A stretch of DNA of 64,000 nt, taken from Chrysemys picta bellii (lineage: Eukaryota > Chordata > Testudines > Emydidae). The notes beneath the pieces are model-generated. The model had not been told where the DNA came from. It made no database searches and worked only from the letters and a program-made list of their open reading frames with translations. This document shows, piece by piece, positions 1 through 11,430 of the stretch (the stretch's first letter is position 1; each line of letters begins with the position of its first letter). Position numbers and translations under genes: made by a program. The stretch is from NCBI RefSeq assembly GCF_011386835.1, contig NW_027053007.1, positions 1 through 64,000 of the forward strand, written 5' to 3'.

Positions 1-83
1 GCTCATCACAACCTCGCGGATGGCCCCGGTGTGGCCCCTTGCTGGGAGTAGGCACATAGGGTGGGGGCCAGAGGAGAGCTCAC

Positions 84-239
84 CCTGGCAGGTGTTCTCA
101 CTTGCGTTCATGAAATTGGCTTTCCCAGAGCTGGACTCGTAGCCATCGCTGCAGAAGCAGTAGTAACTCCCAGCCACGTTGGTGCAGTCTGCGTTGAGTC
201 TGCAGTCTGGCGGGCTCGGCACCAGACACTCGTTAATAT
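84..239 (-). CDS. ADGRE1-like: Left ADGRE gene, Ca-EGF domain 2 exon
   Basis: The exon is 156 bp, phase 1-1. DINEC starts the domain, [10 protein letters not shown] fits the hydroxylation motif and ENTCQG ends it. Six cysteines are present. It differs from 47,059-47,214 at several surface positions (LVPSPPDCRLNAD; FCSDGYESSS). Confidence 0.86.
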
Positions 240-2553
240 CTATAATGCAAGAGTGGACGCTCTGTACAGTCCTGGCAGGGAGACATTCCCCCTATCACCC
301 CCCGCCCCCTGGCCTCCCGCACTGAGCTGGGTGATGGGACCCAGGCGACCGGGCCCTGAGCGGTTAATGATTAAGGCCCTGATTCTCAGTTACCCATTTC
401 CGCTGGAATGTCGGAAACAGCCCCCCCGAGCCTCCTGTCCCAGGTATGGGGGGGGGAGGGTTGGCTCCACAAACACCCAGATCCCCCATGTGAGGGGAGG
501 GTGGCGAGATTTCCCTTTGGGCTCTAGGTTACCTGTGTGTTGGGGGTGTGTGACAAGCTGCCTTTCCTCTACCCCCTCCCTCCTTGGATCCCTGCATGGC
601 GAAGGGGGAGGGATAGTATAGCCAGGGCTGCCCCATTCTGCTCCCGTGGGGCCCCTCTGCCCCTGGACACCCAGGGGCTGATTAGGGCCCAGGCTGGGAT
701 TCAGACGGGTCAGTGTGATGGGCCCCCCCACCCTGTGCCCCATTCACAGAGCCCAATGCTCCTGGCTCCTACTGCAGCCGCTCCTGCTGCTCACTCTGGA
801 GGCCCCGGTTCGATCCCCAGGAGGGCGGCGCTCACCCGTGCTGCTGCCCCCCCCATTCCCCAGCTGGGCTGAGCCCCCCCCAACAGGCCCTGCAGTCAGT
901 GGAGTTGGCTGCTCTGTCCCTTAATGCCCTGCTCTGTCCCTGCACCCCCAGGACAACGTGGGAGCCCCGTTACCGTCACAGATCTCCATTGGGTCGGCGA
1001 AGAAGCGATTCCCATGTGGCTGGTATCCATCCAGGCAGGTGCAGTGGGTGTTGTTCACACACTTGGCGTTTGCTGGGCACAGCACATGGCTGTTGCAGTC
1101 CTCAGTGGTACCTGCAGGAGCGGGAAGAGGTGGGCAGGGTCAGCCAGTGCAGAGCGGCTCCCCCCCCCACCCCACACACAGTGGGACCGACTCCTTTCAC
1201 ACGCCCAATTCAGGGCCAGCTCCAGGCACCAGCCTGGCAAGCAGATGCTTGGGGTGGCCACCCCGGAGGGGGGCGGCACGTCCAGCTATTCGGCGGCAAT
1301 TTAGGGGATAGTCCCTCACTCCCGTTCCGAGCGAAGGACCTCCCGCCGAATTGCCGCCGCAGATCGCGATCGCGGCTTTTTTTTTTTTTTTTTAGGCTGC
1401 TTGGGGAGTCCAAAATCCTGGAGCCGGCCCTGACCCCATTCGCTGATTTTCATCCCTGGGCGCCTGGCAAACAGCTCCGACACCATCCACTGTCTGGCAA
1501 AAAGCTGCCCTCTGCTGCACAGGGGCCTTGGTTCCCCGGGGAGCCCCCGGCACAGACAGGAAGAGCTGCCGGAGCCGGGCATCAGATCCAGTGAAACATT
1601 TTCGATCTCACCCAATTTTTCTCCTTTTTGTTGCTGTCGTCGTTACTCCCCCTCCCCCACCATTTGTTCCCAAGTAAAACCAAACATTCCTCTGAACCGA
1701 ATCGGCATTTTCTGGCAAAAAATGGGTCCGTGGGAAATTCCTGCCCGGCTCTGCTCTGGATTAACTGAGAGCGGAGTCGGGCGCGAGGCTAGTTTGGATC
1801 CTGAGCTGCCTCCCATGACCCAGACTGTGACCTGCCTACGGGGGCTCCTGGATCCTTTAGCTGCCCGGTGTGTGGGGCTCCGCTGGGATCCGTCCCTCTG
1901 GCCAGCGTGAGGGGAAGGATCCCAGCGTAGCTTAGCCGGCTGCAGGGTTGGGATGGGAGCAGACGGAGCAGGGTGGGAGCAGCACTGGGGACCCCAGTGG
2001 GTCAAAGGGAATTCGCAGCTGAGGTGGGCTCGGGGCGCAGAGTCTGGATCCCAAACACCCCCCAGCTTGGCACGTGGTTCCTAGGTTTCAGTTCAGCCTG
2101 ATTTTAGAGTGGGGGGGGCACCTACAAATGCCACTTCTAACGTCTGAGCCATCAGGGGTTTGATTTGGGCTGGTCAATAACACGGCCCTTGGCTACAAAG
2201 GGGATCTGCCCCTCACTCCAGCCCCCAGTGTAGAGCCCTGGGCCCCAGTGTCTATTCTGTGCTGGCTGGGAAGGGAAGAGGGGGCCTACACAGGGGCCTT
2301 CTCCTCTCCCCTGCACGCACCCATCGTGCTCTACAAACCCACCCCAAGACACCCACGCCCAGGGGCTGCTCCCGGCTCGCCAGATCCCTGACTCTGCTCT
2401 CCTCCCACAAGGGAAAGGGACTGGAGGGGGCGGAGGCTGGAGACCCCGGGCAGCCGGGAGCGCTGGGGAAGGTTAGCCAGGAGAAGTCAGCCTTACCTTG
2501 TACGCCATGATTCTGGGCCACGGTGCCCCACAGGCACAGGGCGATGCAGAGCC
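84..2553 (-). CDS. ADGRE1-like: 5' part of a second ADGRE paralogue (runs off left edge)
   Basis: Three exons (2497-2553, 974-1111, 84-239) match exons 2-4 of the complete gene in order, length, phase and flanking intron sequence. They give a signal-peptide remainder, an EGF domain and a Ca-EGF domain, all open. The rest lies beyond position 1. The introns differ from the paralogue by a hAT MITE insertion (1,211-1,432) and by absence of the ~3.2-kb block in the first intron. Whether the gene is functional cannot be judged from this part. Confidence 0.85.
974..1111 (-). CDS. ADGRE1-like: Left ADGRE gene, EGF domain 1 exon
   Basis: The exon is 138 bp, phase 1-1, starting [18 protein letters not shown], with six cysteines and ending EICDG before donor GTAACG. 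Compared with the paralogue, changes cluster in the C-terminal loop (PHGNRFFADPME versus [12 protein letters not shown]). Confidence 0.86.
1211..1432 (+). mobile_element. hAT-type MITE in an intron of the left ADGRE gene
   Basis: Terminal inverted repeats CAGGGCCAGCTCCAG and CTGGAGCCGGCCCTG (outer ~9-10 bp near-perfect) enclose a GC-rich core with an 18-bp T run. The flanks GCCCAATT and ACCCCATT are a degraded 8-bp target duplication. The same intron of the paralogue (near 48,171) is the empty site, so this insertion followed the gene duplication. Confidence 0.8.
2497..2553 (-). CDS. ADGRE1-like: Left ADGRE gene, signal-peptide exon
   Basis: The exon is 57 bp, phase 1-1, encoding GLCIALCLWGTVAQNHGVQ, with donor GTAAGG. 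It is the paralogue of 49,345-49,401. Confidence 0.8.
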
Positions 2554-2690
2554 CTGGAAGGCAAAGAGACAGGGTAAGGCACCATGGGCAGAACCACAGA
2601 GACGGGGATGGGGCGAAAAGACAACACAGGCTGCTTTTGATCTGCTTTTGACACAGGTATCGCTCCAGATCCGCCCCCTCCTGCTGGTGT

Positions 2691-2700
2691 TTATTTATAG
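2691..2700 (-). promoter_or_regulatory. Candidate TATA box of the left ADGRE gene
   Basis: The minus strand reads CTATAAATAA about 140 bp upstream of the signal-peptide exon. The same motif is kept in the paralogous unit at 52,764-52,773. Confidence 0.35.
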
Positions 2701-3419
2701 CCTGTCGCTCTGAGTGATTAACCACACACGGGTGCGAAGAACCAGATGATAAAGGACCCGGGGCCGAGTGCCCGAGGTGATGTGAAAGGGGAAGCACAGA
2801 GTGCTGTGGAACCGCATCGTGCTTTCCTAGAAAGGGAGCTAGAAAGGGGGCGTGGCTTTGAAATTCAGCTCCGGTCGACCTCCCCAGGGGAGAATCCATG
2901 GAGGACGAGGGAGCTGGGGAGGTGACGGCATCACAGTTCCCGGGGAGCAAAGGCCGAGCCATTAATTCAGAGATTCTCAGGCCAGGAAGGGAGCAGGCTG
3001 ATCCGGCCTCTCACACTGTACAGGGCAGAGAATGACCCAGGGATTCCTGCATCCAGCCCGTAGCTGGGGATGGAGCTAGCGCAGAGCTTGAGAGAGGACA
3101 GCCCGTCTGTTCGACTCCACGTGATGGAAACCGCTGTTGTGTGTTCACACTGTCAGCTGCCTGGGCAATAGCGTGTTCACACTTGCGGCACTTGCAGCGG
3201 AATTGGGAGCAGTGCACTCTGGGCAGCTATCCCACAGAGCACCTCTTTCTGTTCTGCCATTAAGAGCTGTGGGAAGGCGGAGGTAGTCATGGGGCATGCT
3301 GGGTCCTGTCCCAGTGCCCGCTGATGGTTTGCTTCACATCCCAGCAATCCCTGTGCTTCTGTCCGCATTTGGCGTCATCTTTCAATGGTTTGTGTATCAC
3401 GTGTCCTGCCTCTTTGGGC

Positions 3420-4620
3420 TGCAGGAATGGATCCCGAACTGCTGACCAGTATGCTGCTCGCTCTGACCAACACGTCATGAGTGGCAGTGGAGTTATTCCT
3501 TAGACTACAAGGTAAGAGGAGTGCGACATTGATCTCACCACGCGTAGTAGCTACAATACGAGATTGCTTGTGGCACTCGCGGAGGTGCTGACCACAGTGG
3601 AACGCTGCTTTTGGGCTCGGGAAATGATGGGATCAAATCGCTATGCACGTCTGGGATGACGAGCAGTGGCTGCAGAGCTTTCGGATGAGGAAAGCCACAT
3701 TCATGGGGCTGTCTGATGAACTCGCCCCGTCCTGCGGCGCAAGGACACGAGAATGAGAGCTGCCCTGATGGTGGAGAAGCGCGTAGCAATTGCACTGTGG
3801 AAGCTACTGCTACCGATTGGTCGCTAACAATTTCAGAGTGGGAAAGTTGACCGTTAGATTCGCATTGATGGAAGTCTGCAGGGCTATTAATCCCATCCCG
3901 CTCTGAAAGACCGTGACTGAGAAACGTGCGTGACATTGTGGCTGGCTTTGCACAAATGGGCTTCCCTAACTGCTGAGGGGCGATAGATGGCACACATATT
4001 CCAATTCTGGCACCAGACTACCTAGCCACTGAGTACATTAATCACAAGGGGTATTTCTCAATAGTTCTCCAGGTGCTTGTGGATCACCATGGGCGTTTCA
4101 CAGACATTAACGCAGACTGGTATGGAAAGGTGCATGACACACGCATGCTTTTGGAACACTGGCCTGTTCAGGAAGCTGCAAGCAGGGACTTTCTTCCCGG
4201 ACCAGAAGATCAGCGTAGGGGAAGTTGAAATGCCCATTGTGATCCTGGGAGACCCAGCCTACCCCTTAATGCCGTGGCTTATGAAGCCATACATGTGGTA
4301 ACTTGACAGCAGTATGGAGCGGTTGAACAACAGGCTGAGCAAGTGCAGAATGACTGTTGAATGTGCTTTTGGCCATTTAAAAGCCCGCTGGTGCTGTCTC
4401 TATGGGAAGCTGGACCTGGCTGATGACAATATTCCTATGCTTATAGCTGCATGCTGTACGCTCCATACTAATTGTGAAGGGAAGGGTGAAAGCTTCACTC
4501 AGGGCTGGATCACAGAGGCTCAGTGCCTGGAGGCTGAGTTTGAACAGCCAGAGACCAGGGCTATTAGAGGGGCAGCGCAGGGCCATAAGGGTCAGGGATG
4601 CCTTGAGGCAGCAATTTAAA
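3420..4620 (+). pseudogene. Harbinger transposase pseudogene (left copy)
   Basis: Pieces of a HARBI1-like nuclease can be read in shifting frames: VERCFW near 3,590, a DDE-core region around 3,950-4,150, VILGDPAYPL near 4,250 and TVECAFGHLKARW near 4,350, ending at 4,619. Frame changes and an in-frame stop (for example after the tryptophan at 4,301) make it non-functional. Confidence 0.75.
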
Positions 4621-5189
4621 GCAGAAAGCCACTAAGATGTGTTGCTTATCTGGGGAGTGCAGTGCTTGTAATGCTAGGAGGTGATTGGTGCAGATGACGC
4701 AATATGTGGGTTTAACATAATTGTATGTTGCTTTGCAGGGATCTTTTTGCTTTCAATAAATAAATAAATTGCTTTCAAACCCGCACAATTATTTTATTTA
4801 AAAACAACAACCTAAGGAGAGAGTCAAACAAACAAACAAAACATCAGCAGTGGGGAGGATGTGGGAAGAGAAGGTCCCAGGAGGAGGAGGGGTCCTGGGA
4901 TGGCTAAAGATATTTGCATGTCCAGGGATCATATCCAACCTTCTCCTTTGGAGTACAATGCAGCGGGTGCTGTACTTCAGCAGGGCCACACTGCAGAGGG
5001 ATTGGTGCTGAGTGCGGTGGGTAGTGGGAGTCGGCAGTGCTGGACTGTGAGGGGGAAGGAGTGGAAAGCCGCAGTACAGACTGGAGCCAGGAGGTTGATA
5101 AGAGTGTGTTGGCGGTGTCTGGGGGGTGCATGGGAAAGTGTTTTGTGACAGCAGCTGCAGGGGAGGTCAGGCGCGGAACTGCTTAGTTT

Positions 5190-6500
5190 GAAGAGCTAGT
5201 ATCGCCTGGAGCGTGTCTGCTTGGCGCTCCATAACCTGTAAGAGCCGCTCCGTGGCTTCATTCTGGCGCGTCGCGTTCTCCTTCGGTCCCTCTTCTCGCT
5301 GTCCCGCCACTCCTGCAATTCCTGTTTCTCGGCGGCAGAGTGCATCATAACATCACGCAGAAAGTCCTCCTTAGTTCTTCTTCGCCGCTTTCTAGTTCTG
5401 TGCAGCCATTCAGCCACCGATAGCAAAGAGGGAGGCTGAGCTCCCAAGGTCATCGCTGTGAAGTTTAAGCACAACATTTTACAGAGGCAGGATTGTTTGC
5501 AACACAGAGAGCACTGATTCAGTGCTTTAAACACAGCCAGTACTCACACACCTGGCATTAACTGGCTGACCCCAGGCAAGCACACATGAGCCACAAGACC
5601 CCCAAAATCGTGAGTAGCCGCAGGGGCAGGGTAAATCACTCTTCTTGGACCCTGCTGTACACTGGGCACTGGTCATCCCCCTCTACCCCCGTGATGGTAC
5701 AGTGGAGCAGGAAAGTTACCGTTAATGGGGAAGAAACAAAGCAGCTCTGCTGAGAAACCTGCGGCAGCAGATTGCCCAGTATCTCCATGACAGTTTCCTG
5801 AAGATCTCTGAGGGAGATTCCCCTGAAGTGAGGGCGTCAATCAACAGCCTGTTCCGCAACTCAGAGTAGGCATGTGGTGGGAGACAAGCCTGCTTTCTGC
5901 AACCCTCCTTCCCCAGCAACTCGCTTCAGTGATTCCCAAAATCAAATCCACTTACGCGGGGCCTCCTCTCCTGTTTGTGCTTCGCCAACATCCAATAGCT
6001 GTGACTGGCTAGCCTCCTTCTGGGGTAGAAAAGAGCTCCTGGCTGCATCCATCTCTGATCTCCGAGTCATCCTCTGTCTCTGGGTCCCCCTCACCTTCCA
6101 CATCCTCATCCAAGATTTCCTCCTCCTGGCTCGGTTCACTTTCGACTGGCACGTGAGCCACCGAAGTGGCCTTTGCAGTGGAGGTGGGGTCGCCACCGAG
6201 TATCGCGTCCAGATCTTTGTAGAACCAGCAGCTCGTGGGCGCAGCACTGGAGTGGTGGTTTGCCTCCCACACCTTGTGGTAGGAGTTCGGCAGCTCCTTC
6301 ACTTTGACCCTGCACGGCAACGTGTCCCGGTCATGGCCCCTTTCTGTCATGCATCGTGAAATCTGTCCGTAGGTATCTTAATTCCTACAGCTGGAGTGCA
6401 GCTGGGACTGGACCAGCCTCCTCTCCCCAAATGCTGATGAGGTCCAGCAGCTCGGCATTGCTCCAAGTGGGAGATCGCCTGGTGCGTGGAGCAGGCATGG
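5190..6500 (-). pseudogene. Harbinger Myb/SANT-like protein pseudogene
   Basis: The minus strand shows fragments of the second Harbinger protein: a Trp-containing trihelix-like start near 6,400-6,500, RVKVKELPNSYHKVWEAN and FYKDLDAILGGDPTSTAK at 6,150-6,310, an acidic linker, and a basic C-terminal part at 5,200-5,420 (EWLHRTRKRRRRTKEDFLRD). Frames are interrupted between segments. The protein normally helps transposase reach the nucleus and DNA. Confidence 0.65.
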
Positions 6501-6710
6501 CCACCTGGAAAGATGAGCTGAGACCACTGCACGCGTCACAGAGCAAACAGGAAGGGGACTTTCAAAATTCCAAATAAATTTACTGAGTGGGGATGACGGT
6601 TGGTGTCCTGAGGGCAGGGCAGTAGAGTTTAAACCGATGACCAGAGAGGCGAGAACCAGCATTATGGGATACCTCCTGGAGGCCAATTGCAGGGCTGTAA
6701 TGGACCAGGG

Positions 6711-6893
6711 TGTCTACACTGGCACCATCGCACTGTACCCCCGGTGCAGAAAGCTGTACGCCTCTCGTTGGGGTGGTTTTTACAGTGCTACAACTGAGCA
6801 GTTTCTGCGCACTAAGTGGCTTGGCAGTGTGTAACCTCGGGAGTTACAGCGCAGAAAGCTGCTTTATTGCACAGAAACTTGCCAGTGTAGACA
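6711..6893. mobile_element. Short MITE with TGTCTACACTGGCA termini
   Basis: A 14-bp inverted repeat, TGTCTACACTGGCA at 6,711-6,724 and its complement at 6,880-6,893, encloses 155 bp without coding content. The termini resemble Harbinger-type MITEs of reptiles. Confidence 0.6.
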
Positions 6894-7300
6894 GGGCCTA
6901 AGATGTTTCCAGCAGTCATCCTGGGCAGGGATTCTGTGAAGAATGAATCCTGATTAACTCACTTCCCTGCCTTCAATAGGATTTACATATGGCGGGGATC
7001 CTTTGTTTCCTAGTTTGATCCCCACTGCTAGCAGTGGAAAAATACTAGTAGTCCAGTACCAGGTGACATGATCACATGACCCTGCAGTGTCAAAGCAGCA
7101 TCCTAGGAAGCTTCTCAGGAAGGTGGGAGATTAGCATCTTCAAAGTTCTATTGTCCGTCTTAAATGGCCCATCCAGGCTGATTGCTTATTGTCTGGTGGA
7201 TGTTCCCCAGGTGCAAACCCTCTAGTAACTGTTACATAGTGAAATTTCCTAACTTCAGATACAGAATTGATACATGCATACAAGTAGAAGAATATAGTCT

Positions 7301-7519
7301 AAGGGTACATCTTCACTACTCGCCATATCGGCGGGTAGCAATCGATTTATCCGGGATCAATATATCGTGTCTTGTTAAGACACGATATATCGATCCCCGA
7401 AGGCGCTCACCGTCGACTCTGGAACTCAACCAGAGCGAGCAGCGGTAGCGCAGTCAACAGGGGAGCCGCGGCCGTCGATCCCACGCCATGTGGACCCCAG
7501 GTAATTCGATCCAAGATAC
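7301..7519 (-). mobile_element. Palindrome-bearing MITE, truncated copy
   Basis: Starts AAGGGTACATCTTCACTACT and matches in inverted orientation the fuller element at 8,937-9,219. It contains the 41-bp palindrome at 7,355-7,395 and stops inside the element at a GATCCAAGATAC motif. Confidence 0.7.
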
Positions 7520-7762
7520 ATTCAGTAAATCATAACCTTTCCAATGACATCTCACATGACCCACCTCGCATAGAACACATCTGTTTTGTAATATTCGTAT
7601 CATAGCAATATCCTATGAGGAATATGGGGCATAGTGTCACTTCTGGCTTTTCCCTTCTGTTGGTAAACCACATGGCCAACTGCTCGACCAAACTTTGGTT
7701 CGTTATCCAAGAGACCAAATAACCAATCTCGGTCTGGTTTATTGCTAAAAGTCAGTAATCGC

Positions 7763-8490
7763 TAAGGCTGGGGGTGTCTGTCACGGAGGTCATGGAAGTC
7801 ACAGATTCCAGAACTTTCTGTGACCTCCATGACTTCTGCAGCGGCTGGTGTGGCTGGCCCTGGGCGACCCCTGCTGGGGCAGTCTTTGGCCACCACACAC
7901 CCCCAGCTCCCCAGCAGCAGCAGTAGTTTCGATGTGGGATGGGGGTCAGGGCTGGGGAAAGGGGTTGGTGTTCAGGGTGGTGCTTACCTGGGGGGGAGGG
8001 GCTCCATGGAAGCAGCCAGCATGTCCCTGCAGCTCCTAGGCAGAGGGGCCAGCGGACTCTGTGCACTGCTCTGCCTGCAGGCACCGACCCCGCAGCTCTT
8101 ATTGGCTCATGGCAGAGGCAGCGCACAGAGCTCCCCTGGCCTTCCTTCCCCCTTGGAGCTGAAGGGACAGCTCCGGCCAGCCCTGCCAGCCCTCCCCGCA
8201 GTACCACAAGGGTTCCTGGGCCATGTACCGCCACGTTCCCACCACCAGCACCAGGGACAGCCCTCCTGGGCTGCACCCCCCGGACCTGTGGTGTGCCGCG
8301 GGCCACCTCCCTCCAGCACCCACAGTGCCCCTGGGCCACCCCCAAGAGCACTCACAGACCCCTAGCCCAAGTGTTAGTTTGGGGTATATAGTGCAAGTCA
8401 TAGACAGCTCATGGGCCGTGAATTTTTGTGTACTGCCCGTGACCTGTCCATGACCTTTACTAAAAATACCTGTGACTAAACCTAGCCTTA
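7763..8490. mobile_element. hAT-like nonautonomous element
   Basis: TAAGGCT at 7,763 and AGCCTTA at 8,484-8,490 form the termini. Flanks GTAATCGC (7,755-7,762) and GTAATAGC (8,491-8,498) are an 8-bp target duplication with one mismatch. Near the left end is a hairpin-forming stretch with CACGGAGGTCATGGAAGTCA. Open frames inside are GC-rich noise. A remnant of its right end is at 55,091-55,218. Confidence 0.75.
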
Positions 8491-8936
8491 GTAATAGCAT
8501 ATTACAGGAACAAAGGTTCAATACAACTCCAATTTCCGGGAACCCGTCTCCTCCAGCAGTGCTGAATTCACCTTACAAAGAAGGCTTGTGTCCAAAGTCA
8601 CACCCCTCAAGCCGTCCTTTTTATACCCAACCTGTTTACAAGGAAAGAGGTACTGTATGCATCCTCTGAGGCTAGTCTTAACCTCCCATCTTTCTACCTT
8701 GTTTTTCTGGTACCATACGGTATCCCTTAGCTCTTTGGTCTGGACTCAAGAATTCCAGGTACCAAGAGCGTGCTGGACCTCCTAGGCTTATCCCATATAT
8801 ATTGTCCTTATCTTTGGGACACTCCAGTGAGAGTAACTCCCTGCCTGTTACTACAGTAGGACACCCCCATGTGCTGATCCTGACTGTTTTCCTGGCTAAT
8901 GCAAGGTGTTATGGGATACTTAGCATAAGTGAATAA

Positions 8937-9219
8937 AGGGTGGTCTACGCTGGGGGGGGGGATCGATCTAAGATACGCAACTTCAGCTATGTGAATAGCG
9001 TAGCTGAAGTCAAAGTATCTTGGATCGAATTACCTGGCCACATGGCGTGACGGCTCCCCTGTTGACTGCGCTACCGCTGCTCGCTCTGGTTGAGTTCCGG
9101 AGTCGACGGTGAGCGCGTTCGGGGATCGATATATCGTGTCTTAACAAGACACGATATATTGATCCCGGATAAATCGATTGCTACCCGCCGATATGGCAGG
9201 TAGTGAAGATGTACCCTTA
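8937..9219 (+). mobile_element. Palindrome-bearing MITE, full copy
   Basis: Starts AGGGTGGTCTACGC and ends GATGTACCCTT. It contains two hairpins: 8,971-9,020 (CTTCAGCTA facing TAGCTGAAG) and 9,124-9,164 (19-bp arms, one mismatch, 3-bp loop). The duplicate at ~55,655 lacks it and reads straight through GAATAAGACTATAG, so it inserted after the duplication. Confidence 0.8.
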
Positions 9220-10989
9220 GACTATAGAAAGACACAGGCCACCATTCCAGGCCATGTGACTGCCAGAAGTGTACATAAAATATAATGTTATATGCATTAA
9301 GCACATAATATCCATATTAATATATGTAATGTGAATCATAACTATTAATCATGTGATATATTATATTGGACCGGCATATATCGGTGAACACTTCAGAAAT
9401 AGATTTAACCCCCACCTAAGCAATTCAGCTGATCCTAATGACCCAGATCCGATGACCCCACCCCTCATTACAGTGCCGACAAACCGATCGAGAGCTGCCA
9501 AGCCTGTGTTAGCTTCATGGCAGAGACACATTCTGTGTGGGACTCTCATGATGAGCACAAACGCGGCACATACAGCCCTACGTTCTGTCAGCCTGGGTAC
9601 GTACCGGATGACATTTGTGATCCCTGGAGGTAGGGAGGGAAACAGGACGAGGAGGAGAAATACTTGAGAGAAATAAAAACTAAATACGTGTTTTAAAAAT
9701 GTTATACACAGAAATAAGAAACAGAGAAAGAGAGCGAGAGACAGAGATGTGTCTCCTGGCCCCTGTCTATGGACCAAATTTTGCTTATTTACCCCACTGT
9801 GATTCTGGTGTAAATCCAATGAAGTCAATTCTTTCATTAAGAACGATTATTACTGTAGTGATATTTTGGAATCCCAGCTTTGTGCCCCTACAGAAATCTG
9901 GCTCAACCAGCTACCTGGAAATTCCCCTGGTGTACTGGCTCTATGTTACAGCCCCCAGGCAGAGTGGGCATTCCCAGAGGTGAGTGTTATGGCCAATGTA
10001 CTCCTCCACTCTGGCTATTGTCAGCTGCTGGAATGGTCCCTTGGGGCTACGGACAGTTGAGGATGAATCAGGGAAGGTTTTGGGCTGCTTTGCTACCAGG
10101 GACCAGACTGACCCGCAGTTATCCCCTGGGATTCAGTAGCTGTGAAAGTGGTGGAAAGCCATCTGGGACCCCTCCACGCTCAGGTCTCATAGTGAGCCCA
10201 TCTCAGATGAGCCCATCTCAGCCAGCCCTGGGAATCTGGCCCAGTAAATCTAAGGGTGTTTCAGTGAGTCTGAAAGGAGTCTCAGTTGGTGCAACGTGAG
10301 CACTGGAGGGAGCAGAGGAAATTGCACGTTACACCAGTGTAGCGTCTGCTTAGGTGTAAATTCTAGCTCGAGGAGACATACCCGGGCTTGCTCTGACCCA
10401 GCTGGCGTGCCAAAAATTGAAGCATGACCGTGCTTGGGCAAGCAACAGGAGAGACTCCCTGCCCCAACTACGATCCCATCCAAGACCACAGGTATGCACT
10501 CAGATCGGCCAGCCCCTCTTGCCCCCATGGCGACACTTCTGTTTCTAGCTAGATGAGAGGTAGCGTGACTTTGTCTTCTCGAGCTAGAACATTCACCGTC
10601 CAGTCCCAGCGCAGAGAGACCTGTGGGCCCCTCTGGACTCTCCTAGCCCCACCCGAGTTCAGCCCATGGACTTTGTTCCACTCACCCAATGGATACACGT
10701 CTCCTCGGGTTCCCATGGTGGCTCAGACGCTGTCAGGGCAGGTCGAGTTCTGAGGATTCTGAGCTTTGCAGCCTCCTTATCTCGGAGAAATTAGACAGGA
10801 AGCCTAGTGGACTCATTTCCTGTTGCATTATATCGTATTAACCCATAGTACTGCACACATGAAAGCACCGTCTTCTCCACATGCCCTGCTCTCCTTCCTT
10901 CTGCCCTACCACTTCTCCCAGCCCCATAACCATTTACTTTGCTGAGTACCTATGGGGCAGTACTTAGCTGACTACAGGGCAGAGGGCCT

Positions 10990-11430
10990 AGCACCACTTC
11001 ACACAATCACAGAAATGTGGAGTTGAAGGGACCCCAGAAGGTCAAACAACCCTTCCCTATGTGCTGAACCAGGACCAAGTGCACCTAGACCATCCCTGGC
11101 AGGTGTTTGTCCAACCTGTTCTTACAACCCACATTGCACAGCCTCCCAGGTCACCTATTCCTGTGCTGAACCATCCTTAGAGTTAGAAAGTTTTTCTTAA
11201 TATCTAACTTAACTCTCCCTTGCTGCTAACTAAGCCAATTCCTTCTTGTCCTACCCTTGGTGGACATGGGCACCAATTGATCACAGTCCTCTTTATAACA
11301 ACCCTTTGCATATTTGCAGATTGTTATCATGTTTCCCCTAAGCTGTCTCGTCTCTGGACAAAACAGGCCCAATTCTTTCAACCTTTCCTCACAGGTCATG
11401 TTTTCTAAACCTCTGATAATTTCTCTTTTG
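10990..11430 (-). mobile_element. CR1 LINE 3' fragment
   Basis: The sequence resembles the CR1 3' end read on the minus strand (motifs around GTGCACCTAGACCATCCCTG and the RT C-terminal region near 11,230-11,410). It is truncated and lies at the inner end of the inverted-repeat arm. Confidence 0.65.

Larger units (their letters stand above)
3200..6700. mobile_element. PIF/Harbinger DNA transposon, inactive, two convergent ORFs
   Basis: The element carries a DDE transposase remnant on the plus strand and a Myb/SANT-like protein remnant on the minus strand, with facing 3' ends near 4,740-4,800 where AATAAA signals occur. This is the usual two-gene Harbinger layout. Both ORFs are broken. Exact ends are not certain. 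A shorter copy with the same flanks is at 53,280-55,090. Confidence 0.75.
7640..11425 (+). repeat. Left arm of a large inverted repeat
   Basis: This segment matches the reverse complement of about 15,995-19,275. Landmarks include CAATTTCCGGGAAC near 8,530 against its complement near 19,100, and CCCATGGACTTTGTTCCAC near 10,667 against its complement near 17,977. Two elements interrupt the arm: a hAT-like element (7,763-8,490) and a MITE (8,937-9,219). The counterpart in the other duplicate is about 55,213-57,485. Confidence 0.75.

Noticed and set aside
2252..2962. 236-codon minus-strand frame reading into the signal-peptide exon
   Set aside because: It crosses the TATA motif and the acceptor of exon 2, and the equivalent frame in the right unit breaks, so it is read-through rather than coding.
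7752..8521. Several overlapping frames of 140-200 codons
   Set aside because: They lie inside a nonautonomous hAT-like element bounded by TAAGGCT termini and an 8-bp duplication. The peptides are low-complexity.
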